This document shows, one piece after another, positions 1-9,625 of a stretch of 32,517 bases of DNA. The stretch comes from Comamonas sp. lk. Its GTDB lineage: Bacteria > Bacteroidota > Bacteroidia > Chitinophagales > Chitinophagaceae. The notes below the pieces were generated by a model that did no database searches, was not told the origin of the DNA, and saw only the letters and a program-made list of their open reading frames with translations. The DNA is taken from positions 1 through 32,517 of the forward strand of contig CALPWK020000008.1 of assembly GCA_943327245.2 (NCBI GenBank), written 5' to 3'. A program made the position numbers and the translations under genes. The stretch's first letter is position 1, and every line of letters starts with the position of its first letter.

Positions 1-917
1 CGTCGCATGGTGTTCCAAAAAAAGCTACCATTAATTCTGAAAAGTTTTAAGGACCATAAAACAACTAGCACTAATAAAAGATAAGCCAAGCCACGATGTA
101 TAAAATGAATCCAAATAGTATTGTTCACTGCATTTAAAAAGAAACCTTCCTTGCTCATTAAGCCAGTAGGGATCCAAGCGCCATTAATAGTAGGCCAAGT
201 AGCTGCAACATTCGCTGCTTTATGTCCTGCCATAAGTGCACCATATATTAATTGAAAAAATAAAATAATTAAAATTAACCACGCCCAATTTTTAATACTT
301 GATAGGTGTTTTAAAAAAGCTTTGTCTTTATTGGCATTGGCCAATTCCGCTTGTTTCATTATAGGAGTCACTTTTAAGGAAAGTGCAAACCAATAGGTAT
401 AAGAAAGTAAACCTAATGCAAAAATAAAATGCAATGCTAAACGAGTGGGCTTTACATAAACCGCATCTCCTTCTAAACCGCTCGCTACCATGATCCAACC
501 AATCGCACCTTGCAGGGCACCTAATAAAAACAAAATTACTAATGGTTGTATCATTTTAGGCTGAAAGTATTTTTTTACTAAAAAATAAATAAACCCAAAT
601 GCAAAAACTAACCCAATAGTGCGCGCCCACAAACGATGGAACCACTCCCAGAAAAATATAAATTTAAAATTAGCTAGTGTAAAATCAAAGTTCAGCAATT
701 GAAACTGAGGTGTTGTTTTATATTTAGCAAACAAAGCTTGCCAAGCAGCTTCCGTCATTGGCGGCAATGCCCCTGTCACCACATCCCATTCGGTAATAGA
801 AAGGCCACTACCCGTTAAACGAGTTATTCCACCTAAAGCAATTTGAATCACAGTCATTGCTACCCCTAATAATAACCAATTCGCTACGGCACTGGATTTT
901 TGATCTTGTATTTCCAT
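1..917 (-). CDS. ctaA: Heme A synthase, COX15/CtaA family (3'-truncated by the window start)
   Basis: Reverse-strand reading from ATG at 917 gives MEIQDQKSSAVANWLLLGVAMTVIQIALGGITRLTGSGLSITEWDVVTGALPPMTEAAW...FFWEWFHRLWARTIGLVFAF, with the GGxTRLTxSGLSixeW and EWxHRxxaRxiG motifs of COX15/CtaA; frame runs off the left edge. Confidence 0.9.
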   Translation of the reverse strand, partial: MEIQDQKSSAVANWLLLGVAMTVIQIALGGITRLTGSGLSITEWDVVTGALPPMTEAAWQALFAKYKTTPQFQLLNFDFTLANFKFIFFWEWFHRLWARTIGLVFAFGFIYFLVKKYFQPKMIQPLVILFLLGALQGAIGWIMVASGLEGDAVYVKPTRLALHFIFALGLLSYTYWFALSLKVTPIMKQAELANANKDKAFLKHLSSIKNWAWLILIILFFQLIYGALMAGHKAANVAATWPTINGAWIPTGLMSKEGFFLNAVNNTIWIHFIHRGLAYLLLVLVVLWSLKLFRINGSFFWNTMR

Positions 918-1063
918 AAATTATTTGCAAAATAATGATAGCATAAAGGTACTAAGTAATACAAATGGATAATATTAAAATGGAGATTGATTCTCCCATT
1001 TTGTTAAATCATTTTGGTTTGTGAAAAAGATTCAGGAAATTTACAGGAAAGAATCATCAAATC

Positions 1064-1651
1064 TTGCCAACACTACTTAACCATTTCCAAGACCAACTAA
1101 TAGAAGCAGGCTGCGACGAAGCAGGAAGAGGCTGTTATGCAGGACCAGTTTTTGCGGCGGCGGTGGTGCTGCCCCATGATTTTTATCATCCCCTATTAAA
1201 TGACAGTAAACAGCTTAGTGAAAAACAGCGAAGCTTATTGGAACCCATTATAAAAGCATCCGCCCTTTCTTGGGCGATTGCATCGCAATCTGCCGCCGAC
1301 ATTGACGCTTCCAATATATTAAAGTGTTCCATAAAATGCATGCACTTAGCACTAGACCAACTTAAGAAAAAACCTAAGTTCATTGCAGTAGACGGGAACC
1401 GATTTTATCCTTATAAAAAAATTCCACATCAAACTATCATAAAGGGCGACGGCAAATATGCACATATTGCCGCTGCCAGTATCCTAGCCAAAACGGCCCG
1501 TGATACTTATATGTTGGCTTTGCATGAGCAGTACCCACAATATGGATGGGATAAAAATAAAGGATACGGCACGGCCGCGCACCGCGCGGCCATCGCCCAA
1601 TATGGTTTATGCTTTGAACACCGTAAAAGTTTTAAGATACTTCCGGAATAA
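1064..1651 (+). CDS. rnhB: Ribonuclease HII
   Basis: AGCDEAGRGCYAGPV motif, NDSKQLSEKQR, ASILAKTARD, GYGTAAHRAAI; the track uses a TTG start. Confidence 0.95.
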   Translation: MPTLLNHFQDQLIEAGCDEAGRGCYAGPVFAAAVVLPHDFYHPLLNDSKQLSEKQRSLLEPIIKASALSWAIASQSAADIDASNILKCSIKCMHLALDQLKKKPKFIAVDGNRFYPYKKIPHQTIIKGDGKYAHIAAASILAKTARDTYMLALHEQYPQYGWDKNKGYGTAAHRAAIAQYGLCFEHRKSFKILPE

Positions 1652-1683
1652 ATTGAATTATAAACTTGAATAGTTGAATTATC

Positions 1684-2292
1684 TTAATAATCCCAAACAC
1701 CAGCGCCTTGGCGGATTAAGCTGTACTCGTCGGTAGTGCAATCCACTACAGTGGAAGGAACCATGCCGCCAATGCCACCGTCAATAACCATATCAATTTG
1801 GTTGCCCCAGTTTTCATAAATCACTTCAGGGTCGGTATATTCTTCTACATCATTACCAGGAAAACTGGCAGATAAAATAGGATGCCCTAAAGTTTTAATA
1901 ATAGACAATGCAATATTATTATTAGGAATACGCAAGCCAATCGTTTTCTTTTTAGATTGTAAAATTTTAGGGACCTGTTTACTAGCAGGTAATATAAAAG
2001 TGTAAGGGCCAGGTAACAAACTTTTCATAATTCGGAACAAACCGTTGTCAATTGCCTTAGCATAGGTACTCAAATCACTTAGATCTGCGCAGATAAAAGA
2101 TAATTGTGCTTTTTCCGGATCCACTTTTTTTATTGCACAAATTTTCGCAATGGCTTCAGGATGAAAAATATCACAACCCAAACCATAGATGGTATCAGTG
2201 GGATACGCGATGATGCCACCTTTTTCCAAACAGTCTTTCACCATAGAAAGCTGTCTGACCTGAGGATTATCTGGATGAATACTAATTAGCAT
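1684..2292 (-). CDS. L-threonylcarbamoyladenylate synthase, Sua5/YrdC/TsaC family
   Basis: GGIIAYPTDTIYGLGCDIF...KxxxPEKAQLSFIC, LPGPYTFIL, GLRIPNN, STVVD motifs. Confidence 0.93.
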   Translation of the reverse strand: MLISIHPDNPQVRQLSMVKDCLEKGGIIAYPTDTIYGLGCDIFHPEAIAKICAIKKVDPEKAQLSFICADLSDLSTYAKAIDNGLFRIMKSLLPGPYTFILPASKQVPKILQSKKKTIGLRIPNNNIALSIIKTLGHPILSASFPGNDVEEYTDPEVIYENWGNQIDMVIDGGIGGMVPSTVVDCTTDEYSLIRQGAGVWDY

Positions 2293-2363
2293 AATGTCTA
2301 TGGTACAAATTTACCTCTTTTTATTCCAATCAGTAACTACTAAATTGAATTAAAATAAAGAAT

Positions 2364-3011
2364 ATGTTTAGTATTATTTACCTAGAAGAAAAAGTATTAA
2401 CAAGAACTTCCTTTCAAATGGCTATTGAAAAACAGGAAGACTGCAAAGTCATATACAGCAATGGTTCTATCCAGGAATTTTGTGAATACATTCATAAAGA
2501 ATCCAAGCATCCAGACTTATGTATTATTGCAGACAGTTATAATTATATTGAAATACTATCAGTCATAAAAGCGATCAAAGAAAAGAGCAATCATACATTT
2601 ATATTACTCAAGTCGGATTCGAAGTTTATGAAAGCTATATGTTATTTAATGAAAAATGGTTTGAATGGAATATTCTTCACAGACGAAGCAATCATTGATT
2701 TGAAAAAATGTGTACGTACTAAAACGAGATTCAATTTGTCGGCAGACAAATCCAAACTAATAACTAGTAATTTATTAGGTGACATTAATATAAAGGAGCT
2801 CAATTATAATAGCGCACCCCTCACTCAAAATGAAATCATATTTATACAAGCTTGCACCAAGGACTTAAGCTATGACGAGATTGCAACTAATTTACACAAA
2901 AGCGTAAACACCATTTATGGCTATAGAGACCGTGTATTTAAAAAATTACAAGTAAAACAAAGGACCGCCATGGTAATGACGGCCCTTAAAAGAAATTATA
3001 TTGACTTATAA
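2364..3011 (+). CDS. LuxR/NarL-type regulator with degenerate receiver domain
   Basis: C-terminal LTQNEIIFIQACTKDLSYDEIATNLHKSVNTIYGYRDRVFKKLQVKQRTAMVMTAL is a GerE-type HTH; N-terminus is receiver-like. Confidence 0.8.
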   Translation: MFSIIYLEEKVLTRTSFQMAIEKQEDCKVIYSNGSIQEFCEYIHKESKHPDLCIIADSYNYIEILSVIKAIKEKSNHTFILLKSDSKFMKAICYLMKNGLNGIFFTDEAIIDLKKCVRTKTRFNLSADKSKLITSNLLGDINIKELNYNSAPLTQNEIIFIQACTKDLSYDEIATNLHKSVNTIYGYRDRVFKKLQVKQRTAMVMTALKRNYIDL

Positions 3012-3053
3012 AAACTAAGTTAAAATATAATAGTTCAAGTAAATAACTCGATA

Positions 3054-4103
3054 CTATTTAATCTCCCAAGTCTCTCTGCCACGAATTAATTTATCTAAAT
3101 CACCCATTCCTTTACTAGTCATGGCTTCTTCAATTTGCAAAGCCATCATCTCTTCGTAGCAAGGACGTTCTGTAGCATAGAACACGCCAAAAGGACGAGG
3201 GAATACAGCACCTGGTTCGTTCGGATTATCAAATAAGCGCGTTAACACCTGTGCTTTATAAAAATCTGCTTCATCGTGAATCCATAAATCTTCAGCACTA
3301 TACTTTTCACCAATCGTAACTACCTGAGGGCGCATGCCGTCAAAACGGATACCCATTTCGCCATTCGCACCAAAAGTCAAAGGCTTTCCTTGCTCTAAAA
3401 ATAAAGCATATAAAGGTTTGGTAGATTTTTCAGTGAAAATTTCAAAAGCACCGTCATTAAAAATATTACAGTTTTGATAGATCTCTACAAAACTTGTACC
3501 CTGATGTTTTTCCGCTCTAGTTAAAGTAGCTTGTAAATGTTTAGGGTCACGGTCCATGCTTCTAGCAATGAAGGTAGCATCCGCACCTAAAGCTAAAGCA
3601 GCAGGATTAAATGGATGGTCAATGCTTCCCATTGGAGAACTCTTCGTGATTTTATTTATTTCCGATGTTGGAGAATATTGACCTTTTGTTAAACCATATA
3701 TTTGATTATTGAACACTAAAAAATTAACGTTCAAATTTCTTCTTAACATATGAATGGTATGATTACCCCCTATACTCATGGAGTCACCATCACCCGCAAC
3801 AATCCAAACACTCAATTCAGGGCGAGAAGCTTTAAGACCACTAGCAACAGTTGTAGCACGACCATGAATGGAGTGCATACCGTAAGTATTCATGTAATAA
3901 GGGAAACGGCTACTACAGCCAATTCCACTTATGATAACAATGTTTTCCTTTGCGACACCAATTGTAGGCATCACTTTTTGAACCTGTGCTAAAATTGAAT
4001 AATCACCACAACCTGGGCACCAACGTACTTCTTGGTCAGTAGCAAAATCTTTAGCGGTTAATGGAGTAGTTCCTGGAGTAATAGTTTCAACAGACATACA
4101 CAA
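3054..4103 (-). CDS. korB: 2-oxoacid:ferredoxin oxidoreductase, beta subunit (KorB-like)
   Basis: RWCPGCGDYSILAQVQK, GIGCSSRFPYYMNTYGMHSIHGRA, IVAGDGDSMSIGGNHTIHMLRRN...NNQIYGLTKGQYSPTS; TPP-binding beta subunit motifs. Confidence 0.92.
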   Translation of the reverse strand: MCMSVETITPGTTPLTAKDFATDQEVRWCPGCGDYSILAQVQKVMPTIGVAKENIVIISGIGCSSRFPYYMNTYGMHSIHGRATTVASGLKASRPELSVWIVAGDGDSMSIGGNHTIHMLRRNLNVNFLVFNNQIYGLTKGQYSPTSEINKITKSSPMGSIDHPFNPAALALGADATFIARSMDRDPKHLQATLTRAEKHQGTSFVEIYQNCNIFNDGAFEIFTEKSTKPLYALFLEQGKPLTFGANGEMGIRFDGMRPQVVTIGEKYSAEDLWIHDEADFYKAQVLTRLFDNPNEPGAVFPRPFGVFYATERPCYEEMMALQIEEAMTSKGMGDLDKLIRGRETWEIK

Positions 4104-4162
4104 AAGTATTAGAACACTAAATTACGAAAAATAGCCTTCTAACAGAATGTTTATTTCATGAT

Positions 4163-5296
4163 TTATTTCACCTTCCTACCCTTCCAGGTATAGGTCTTCA
4201 TTTGGCCAAAAAAGCCTGCCAAAATATTATAGCAGATATGTAAGGGCTGGTATAATACAAAATAGCGTAATTCCCCTTTAAGCTTATAAAAACGAGCCAC
4301 CGGGTCTAGAAAGAACAACTCAAAGAATGTTTTAAAAGCAAGGGCAATGAGTAAGCTACTAAAATCGCCCATGAGCAACATGATTAGAAAGCTAAAATTA
4401 AAAAGATACACCAAAGTCAAAACCCAAATAATGGAATTATCGTCATAGTATCTAGCTTTACTAGACCATCTAATTCTTTGCATGATAAAATCTTTCCAGG
4501 TAGTCATAGCAGCTGTTAAAACAATAGCACCAGGATGATATAAATAACCAATAGGTTTGGTTAAAGTTTGTTTCATTTTATGCATTAAGAACATATCGTC
4601 CCCGCTAGCAATATGGTCCACTCCCTGATAACCTCCCACAGCAATAAAAGCAGATTTTTCAAAAGCCAAATTGGCTCCATTACTCATAGAGTGTTTACCT
4701 GCGCCAACTGCAGCGGCAGTGATACCTTGTAATGCTAAAAAATCAAGTACTTGAAATTGATTTAAAATGCCTTTAGTTTTAATAAACATAACTGGAGCTG
4801 CAACAAAAACTGGCTTTTCTTTTAGTATATATTGATTGTATAAGTTCAACCAAGTGGGAGGTACTAAACAATCGGCGTCGGTCGTAATAATCCAATCCCC
4901 TTTTGCATGAGCTACTGCTTTTTCAATCGCCTTCTTTTTAAATGCTGTTAATTCCCCAGGCTTAAAATAGTCAGCCAAACGCATTAAACGCACATTGTCA
5001 TATTGCTGATGTAAGGTTTCCACAATAAAAGCGGTATCGTCCTCTGAAAAGTCATCCATCACAATCACTTCAAAAGCGTCTAAGGGGTAGCCCTGTAACA
5101 TGATAGAATCAACACAGGCTTTGATATTAGCAGATTCGTTACGAGCAGGAATGATAATAGTGAAACGAGTAAACTGAGTAACGGTCTCCTTCATCTCAAA
5201 TATGCTTAATTTACTAAACCAATAGCGGTACGCCATTAAAATAAGTGCGTATAAAATGGTTAAAATAGTAACAGACCAATCTAGGAAATTAAGCAT
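4163..5296 (-). CDS. Membrane-associated family 2 glycosyltransferase
   Basis: FTIIIPARNESANIKACVDSI, VIVMDDFSEDDT, WIITTDADCLVPPTWL, QRIRWSSKARYY; hydrophobic N- and C-terminal segments. Confidence 0.9.
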   Translation of the reverse strand: MLNFLDWSVTILTILYALILMAYRYWFSKLSIFEMKETVTQFTRFTIIIPARNESANIKACVDSIMLQGYPLDAFEVIVMDDFSEDDTAFIVETLHQQYDNVRLMRLADYFKPGELTAFKKKAIEKAVAHAKGDWIITTDADCLVPPTWLNLYNQYILKEKPVFVAAPVMFIKTKGILNQFQVLDFLALQGITAAAVGAGKHSMSNGANLAFEKSAFIAVGGYQGVDHIASGDDMFLMHKMKQTLTKPIGYLYHPGAIVLTAAMTTWKDFIMQRIRWSSKARYYDDNSIIWVLTLVYLFNFSFLIMLLMGDFSSLLIALAFKTFFELFFLDPVARFYKLKGELRYFVLYQPLHICYNILAGFFGQMKTYTWKGRKVK

Positions 5297-5399
5297 GCGG
5301 TAAAGTTAACCGGTTTTTTAAGGAATGAAGGTTTGATAAATGAGATTTTTTAAGAAATTCTTCTTTACTTACACTAAAATAAAATCCATGGGAGGCGAA

Positions 5400-6545
5400 A
5401 TGAAAAAAGTATTTGTAAGTGGCTGCTTTGATTTATTGCATAGCGGACATATTGCATTCTTAGAAACTGCAGCTTCTTATGGAGACTTATATGTTTGTAT
5501 TGGCTCGGATTCAACAGTGCATGAATTAAAAGGAAGGTATCCCATTATTACACAACAGGAAAGAAGGTATATGATACAAGCATTACGATGTGTAACCGAG
5601 TGTAGAATTAATAAGGGGTCTGGTATCATAGATTTTGAACAAGAACTAAATGAAATTCAACCAGACATATTTGTTGTAAATGAAGACGGTAATACACCTT
5701 CCAAAAAAGCAATATGCGAATCAAAAGGAATTGAATATTTTGTATTAGATCGAATCCCCTCAGAAGGCCTGCCAGTAAGGTCTACAACCAGTTTAAGAAC
5801 CAATTCAGTAATTCCATTTAGAATAGATTTAGCAGGAGGATGGTTGGACCAACCTTATGTAAATTCGCATCATACAGGGCCTGTACTTACTATATCTATA
5901 GAGCCCACAATAGAATTTAATAATAGAAGTGGCATGTCGAGTAGTACTAGAAACAAAGCCATTGAACTTTGGAAAGCGCAATTACCAGAAGGCGATCCGG
6001 TGATGTTAAGTAAGATATTATTTAGTTACGAAAATCCACCAGGGACCAAACATGTAGCAGGCTCACAGGATGCGCTAGGAATTGTAATGCCCGGCCTGAA
6101 TAAATTACATTATGAAACAAATAGCTATTGGCCAGCCCAAATAGAAACTATAAATGAAGATGAAATATTAGATTGGTTAGAAACCCATTTGTATTTAATC
6201 CCACTAGATCCTAGAAATAGCGATTACGACGTTTTAGCAAATACCCATATAGACGAGCAAGGCGCTAAACAACTTGCCCTAGCGGCAATTGGATGTTGGG
6301 AGGCCATCCAACAAAAAGACGCCAAAGCATTTGGAAAGTACTTTCTAGATTCCTTCCATGCGCAAATCCATATGTTCCCCAATATGATGAACCCAATTAC
6401 AGCAGAAATTATTGAAAAGTACAAGGGACATGGACTTGGCTATAAGTTGTCGGGTGCGGGAGGTGGAGGTTACCTTATTATAGTAAGCGAGCAGTCCATT
6501 GAAAATGCCATTCAAATAAAAATTCGCCGAAGAGCCTTAGATTAG
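5400..6545 (+). CDS. Fused cytidylyltransferase-like nucleotidyltransferase and GHMP-kinase domain protein
   Basis: N-terminal KKVFVSGCFDLLHSGHIAFL (HxGH); C-terminal PFRIDLAGGWLDQ, RSGMSSSTRNKA and LSGAGGGGYLIIV GHMP motifs. Start moved from the track's 5340 to ATG 5400, preceded by GGAGGCGAA. Confidence 0.85.
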   Translation: MKKVFVSGCFDLLHSGHIAFLETAASYGDLYVCIGSDSTVHELKGRYPIITQQERRYMIQALRCVTECRINKGSGIIDFEQELNEIQPDIFVVNEDGNTPSKKAICESKGIEYFVLDRIPSEGLPVRSTTSLRTNSVIPFRIDLAGGWLDQPYVNSHHTGPVLTISIEPTIEFNNRSGMSSSTRNKAIELWKAQLPEGDPVMLSKILFSYENPPGTKHVAGSQDALGIVMPGLNKLHYETNSYWPAQIETINEDEILDWLETHLYLIPLDPRNSDYDVLANTHIDEQGAKQLALAAIGCWEAIQQKDAKAFGKYFLDSFHAQIHMFPNMMNPITAEIIEKYKGHGLGYKLSGAGGGGYLIIVSEQSIENAIQIKIRRRALD

Positions 6546-6590
6546 GCTTAGAATTCCCAATATTTTTTGCTTCATTCCCCGAATTGGTTG

Positions 6591-6598
6591 TATTTTTG
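6591..6598 (+). promoter_or_regulatory. Candidate -7 element TATTTTTG, with an upstream TTG about 21 nt away
   Basis: Matches the Bacteroidetes TANNTTTG -7 motif with acceptable spacing to TTTTG ending at 6569. Confidence 0.5.
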
Positions 6599-6600
6599 AA

Positions 6601-6616
6601 TTAGTTGCATAACTAA
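6601..6616. promoter_or_regulatory. Palindromic candidate MarR operator TTAGTTGCATAACTAA
   Basis: Perfect 6-bp inverted repeat TTAGTT-GCAT-AACTAA just upstream of the marR start codon and overlapping the expected transcription start. Confidence 0.6.
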
Positions 6617-6620
6617 CTAT

Positions 6621-7076
6621 ATGTCAAACAACCAATTTAAACGAGGAGAATTATACAGTGTCATTAATGGCATGGCTACTACGGCTGTTGCAAGAAGACT
6701 TCAAAAAAACTTCCGAAACGCTGGCTTAGAAATCACCATTGAACAATGGTCGGTATTATGTCATTTGTGGAGAGAGGATTCACTAAGTCAGCAAGAATTA
6801 GGAACGCGCACTTTTAGAGACAAAGCAAGTATCACAAGACTCATTGATAATTTAGAAAAACAAGGACTGGTTACAAGAGTAGCAAGTTTAAGTGACAGAA
6901 GAATCAATTTAGTATGCTTAACAGAAACTGCTAGACCCTTACAAGAAAGTACTTACCATTTAGCGAATCAAACAATGAACGAAGCATTGTTGAATATTAC
7001 TAAAGACGAAATTGAAACAGTGAAAAATGTGTTTCAACGAGTATATGATAATTTAACCAATCCGGATTTAGTTTAA
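6621..7076 (+). CDS. MarR family transcriptional regulator
   Basis: ITIEQWSVLCHLWREDSLSQQELGTRTFRDKASITRLIDNLEKQGLVTRVASLSDRRINLVCLTE winged-helix signature. Confidence 0.93.
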   Translation: MSNNQFKRGELYSVINGMATTAVARRLQKNFRNAGLEITIEQWSVLCHLWREDSLSQQELGTRTFRDKASITRLIDNLEKQGLVTRVASLSDRRINLVCLTETARPLQESTYHLANQTMNEALLNITKDEIETVKNVFQRVYDNLTNPDLV

Positions 7077-7106
7077 TACTTATTCAAACTATTTTAAAAT
7101 ATAACC

Positions 7107-8891
7107 ATGGAAAACACAACAACAGCAATTAAAGGTGGAGAGTGGATCATTAAAGAAGTAGCTGCGAATGATATATTCATTCCAGAAGAATTTAATGAAG
7201 AACAAATTATGGTGCGCGACATGTGTACACAATTTGTAGACGGAGAAGTATTACCAGTGGCTGACCGTATTGATAAATTAGAGCCAGGATTAATGCCCGG
7301 TTTATTGGAGAAAGCAGGAGCACAAGGATTATTGGGTGTATCTGTCCCAGAGAACTATGGAGGACTAGGAAAAGATTTTATTACTTCCACCATTGTTGCA
7401 GAATACTTAGGAGGAGGTTATTCTTTCTCGGTGGCGAATGCTGCACATACAGGAATAGGAACATTGCCCATTTTATATTTTGGAACAGAAGCACAAAGAG
7501 AAAAATATATTCCAAAATTATCGAGTGGCGAATTTAAAGGAGCTTATGGATTAACAGAACCCAATAGTGGATCAGATGCATTGGGTGCAAAAACATCCGC
7601 TAAGCTTTCAGACGACGGAAAATATTATTTATTGAATGGACAAAAATGTTGGATCACGAACGGAGGCTTTGCAGACGTGTACACTGTGTTTGCAAAAATA
7701 GACGGCGAGTTATTCACTGCATTCATTTTAGAAAGAGGAATGGAAGGATTCACACAAGGACCAGAGGAACATAAAATGGGAATTAAAGGTTCAAGTACGG
7801 TACAATTATATTTTCAAGATTGTAAAGTACCCGTAGAAAATGTATTAGGGGAAATTGGAAAAGGACATATCATTGCATTCAATATTTTAAACATAGGACG
7901 TTTAAAGCTAGGTGCAGCAACACTTGGCGGAGCAAGAAGAGCATTAAGTACTACAGTTCAATATGCCATTACAAGAGAGCAATTTAAATTACCTATTGTA
8001 AAATTTGGTGCTATAAGACATAAGCTAGCAGAAATGGCGATTAGAATGTGGGTGGGAGAAAGTGCTTTGTATAGAGTATCAAAAAATATAGACGAGCAAG
8101 AATCAGAATTAGCAAAAGCAGGAAAGACATTGTCAGAATCTTTATTGGGTGCTGCAGAGGAATATGCAATTGAGTGTGCTATCTTAAAAGTATACGGAAG
8201 TGAATGTTTAGATTATATCGTAGACGAAGGTGTACAAGTACACGGAGGAAATGGATATAGCGACGAGTATTCTATTTCAAAAGCGTATCGTGATAGTCGT
8301 ATTAACAGAATTTACGAAGGCACCAACGAGATTAATAGATTGTTGACAGTGGACATGGTATTAAAAAGAGCAATGAAAGGGAAATTAGACTTAATGGGCC
8401 CTGCAATGAATGTTCAAAAAGAATTAATGAGTATTCCGGATTTTGGAAGCGAAGAAGAAGGTGCACTTGCAAAAGAGAAAAAAGCAATTTCCAATTTTAA
8501 AAAATGTATTTTAATGGTGGCCGGTGCTGCTGTTCAAAAACTAATGATGACCTTAAATAAGGAACAAGAAATATTAATGAATATTGCAGACATGTCAATT
8601 ATAACATTCCATGCAGAGTCAGCATTGTTAAGATTAGAAAAATTAACTGCATTAAAAGGAGCAGCAGCAACCGCTGTGCAAGCAGACATTGTAAGCACTT
8701 ATATTTATGATGCGGCAGATGCCATTAATAAAGCAGGAAAAGATGCATTGAATAGTTTTGCAGACGGAGATGAACTAAGAATGATGCATATTGGATTAAA
8801 GCGATTCACTAAAGTTGAACCATTTAATAGCAAGGAAGCGAGACGCAGAATTTGCGCACAGCTAGTTGCCGACAATGGATATAAATTATAA
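7107..8891 (+). CDS. Acyl-CoA dehydrogenase, long form with C-terminal extension
   Basis: GAYGLTEPNSGSDALGAKTSA, CWITNGG, MGIKGSSTVQLYF, GGNGYSDEYSISKAYRDSRINRIYEGTNEINR. Confidence 0.95.
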   Translation: MENTTTAIKGGEWIIKEVAANDIFIPEEFNEEQIMVRDMCTQFVDGEVLPVADRIDKLEPGLMPGLLEKAGAQGLLGVSVPENYGGLGKDFITSTIVAEYLGGGYSFSVANAAHTGIGTLPILYFGTEAQREKYIPKLSSGEFKGAYGLTEPNSGSDALGAKTSAKLSDDGKYYLLNGQKCWITNGGFADVYTVFAKIDGELFTAFILERGMEGFTQGPEEHKMGIKGSSTVQLYFQDCKVPVENVLGEIGKGHIIAFNILNIGRLKLGAATLGGARRALSTTVQYAITREQFKLPIVKFGAIRHKLAEMAIRMWVGESALYRVSKNIDEQESELAKAGKTLSESLLGAAEEYAIECAILKVYGSECLDYIVDEGVQVHGGNGYSDEYSISKAYRDSRINRIYEGTNEINRLLTVDMVLKRAMKGKLDLMGPAMNVQKELMSIPDFGSEEEGALAKEKKAISNFKKCILMVAGAAVQKLMMTLNKEQEILMNIADMSIITFHAESALLRLEKLTALKGAAATAVQADIVSTYIYDAADAINKAGKDALNSFADGDELRMMHIGLKRFTKVEPFNSKEARRRICAQLVADNGYKL

Positions 8892-8940
8892 AGAAGTTCT
8901 AAAAAATACTATTTTAATTTGAATTGTTGAATTAGGTTTT

Positions 8941-8974
8941 AGCGTCCCACAAGTAATTGTTGGGACGCTTTTTT
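8941..8974 (+). terminator. Intrinsic terminator downstream of the acyl-CoA dehydrogenase gene
   Basis: AGCGTCCCA-cAAGTAATTGT-TGGGACGCT followed by TTTTTT. Confidence 0.85.
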
Positions 8975-8975
8975 A

Positions 8976-9464
8976 TTATACAATTTTTACATTTCTAGAA
9001 AAGCTTTCTTCTAAAGAAATCAAAGTTTCTGTACGTTCAATCCCTTTAATTTTTTGAAGTTCATCATGTAAAACAAAACGTAATTGCTGAATGTCCTTAC
9101 AAACAATTTCCACAAACATGCTATAATTACCTGTAGTATAATTAACACGCACTACTTGAGGAATTGCTTTTAACGCTTGAGCCACATTATCATACATAGA
9201 ACTCTTCTCCAAATAAATACCAATGAAAGCAATAATGTCATAACCCAATACTTTAAGGTCCACAGCCAAACGCTTCCCTTGCACAATGCCTAGTTCTTCC
9301 AATTTTTTAATACGGACGTGTATGGTACCACCCGACACAAAAAACTGTTTCCCTAAATCTGCGTAGGAAACCTCGGCATCCTGCATCATAGCTTGAATAA
9401 TTTGCAAATCCAGCTTATCTAAGCTTTTGTCAATGTTCAATTTAGTATTAGATTTTGGCTCCAT
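8976..9464 (-). CDS. Lrp/AsnC family transcriptional regulator
   Basis: LDKLDLQIIQAMMQDAEVSYADLGKQFFVSGGTIHVRIKKLEELGIVQG plus C-terminal AsnC ligand-binding domain. Confidence 0.93.
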   Translation of the reverse strand: MEPKSNTKLNIDKSLDKLDLQIIQAMMQDAEVSYADLGKQFFVSGGTIHVRIKKLEELGIVQGKRLAVDLKVLGYDIIAFIGIYLEKSSMYDNVAQALKAIPQVVRVNYTTGNYSMFVEIVCKDIQQLRFVLHDELQKIKGIERTETLISLEESFSRNVKIV

Positions 9465-9535
9465 ATTTGTACAATTTTAAATATAATAGCAATTTATTAA
9501 ATATTTTCTACATTTTAAAAATATTAGTTAAAATA

Positions 9536-9567
9536 TTTGCAACATATAGGCTAATCCTTTAGTTTTG
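9536..9567 (+). promoter_or_regulatory. Candidate Bacteroidetes-type promoter for the tRNA-like RNA
   Basis: TTTG at 9536-9539, 20-nt spacer, TAGTTTTG at 9560-9567 (consensus TANNTTTG). Confidence 0.55.
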
Positions 9568-9625
9568 ATATATCAAATGAGGGAAATACACTAAGTAAAC
9601 CCCGTCAAATGAAAGTTCTTAATAC

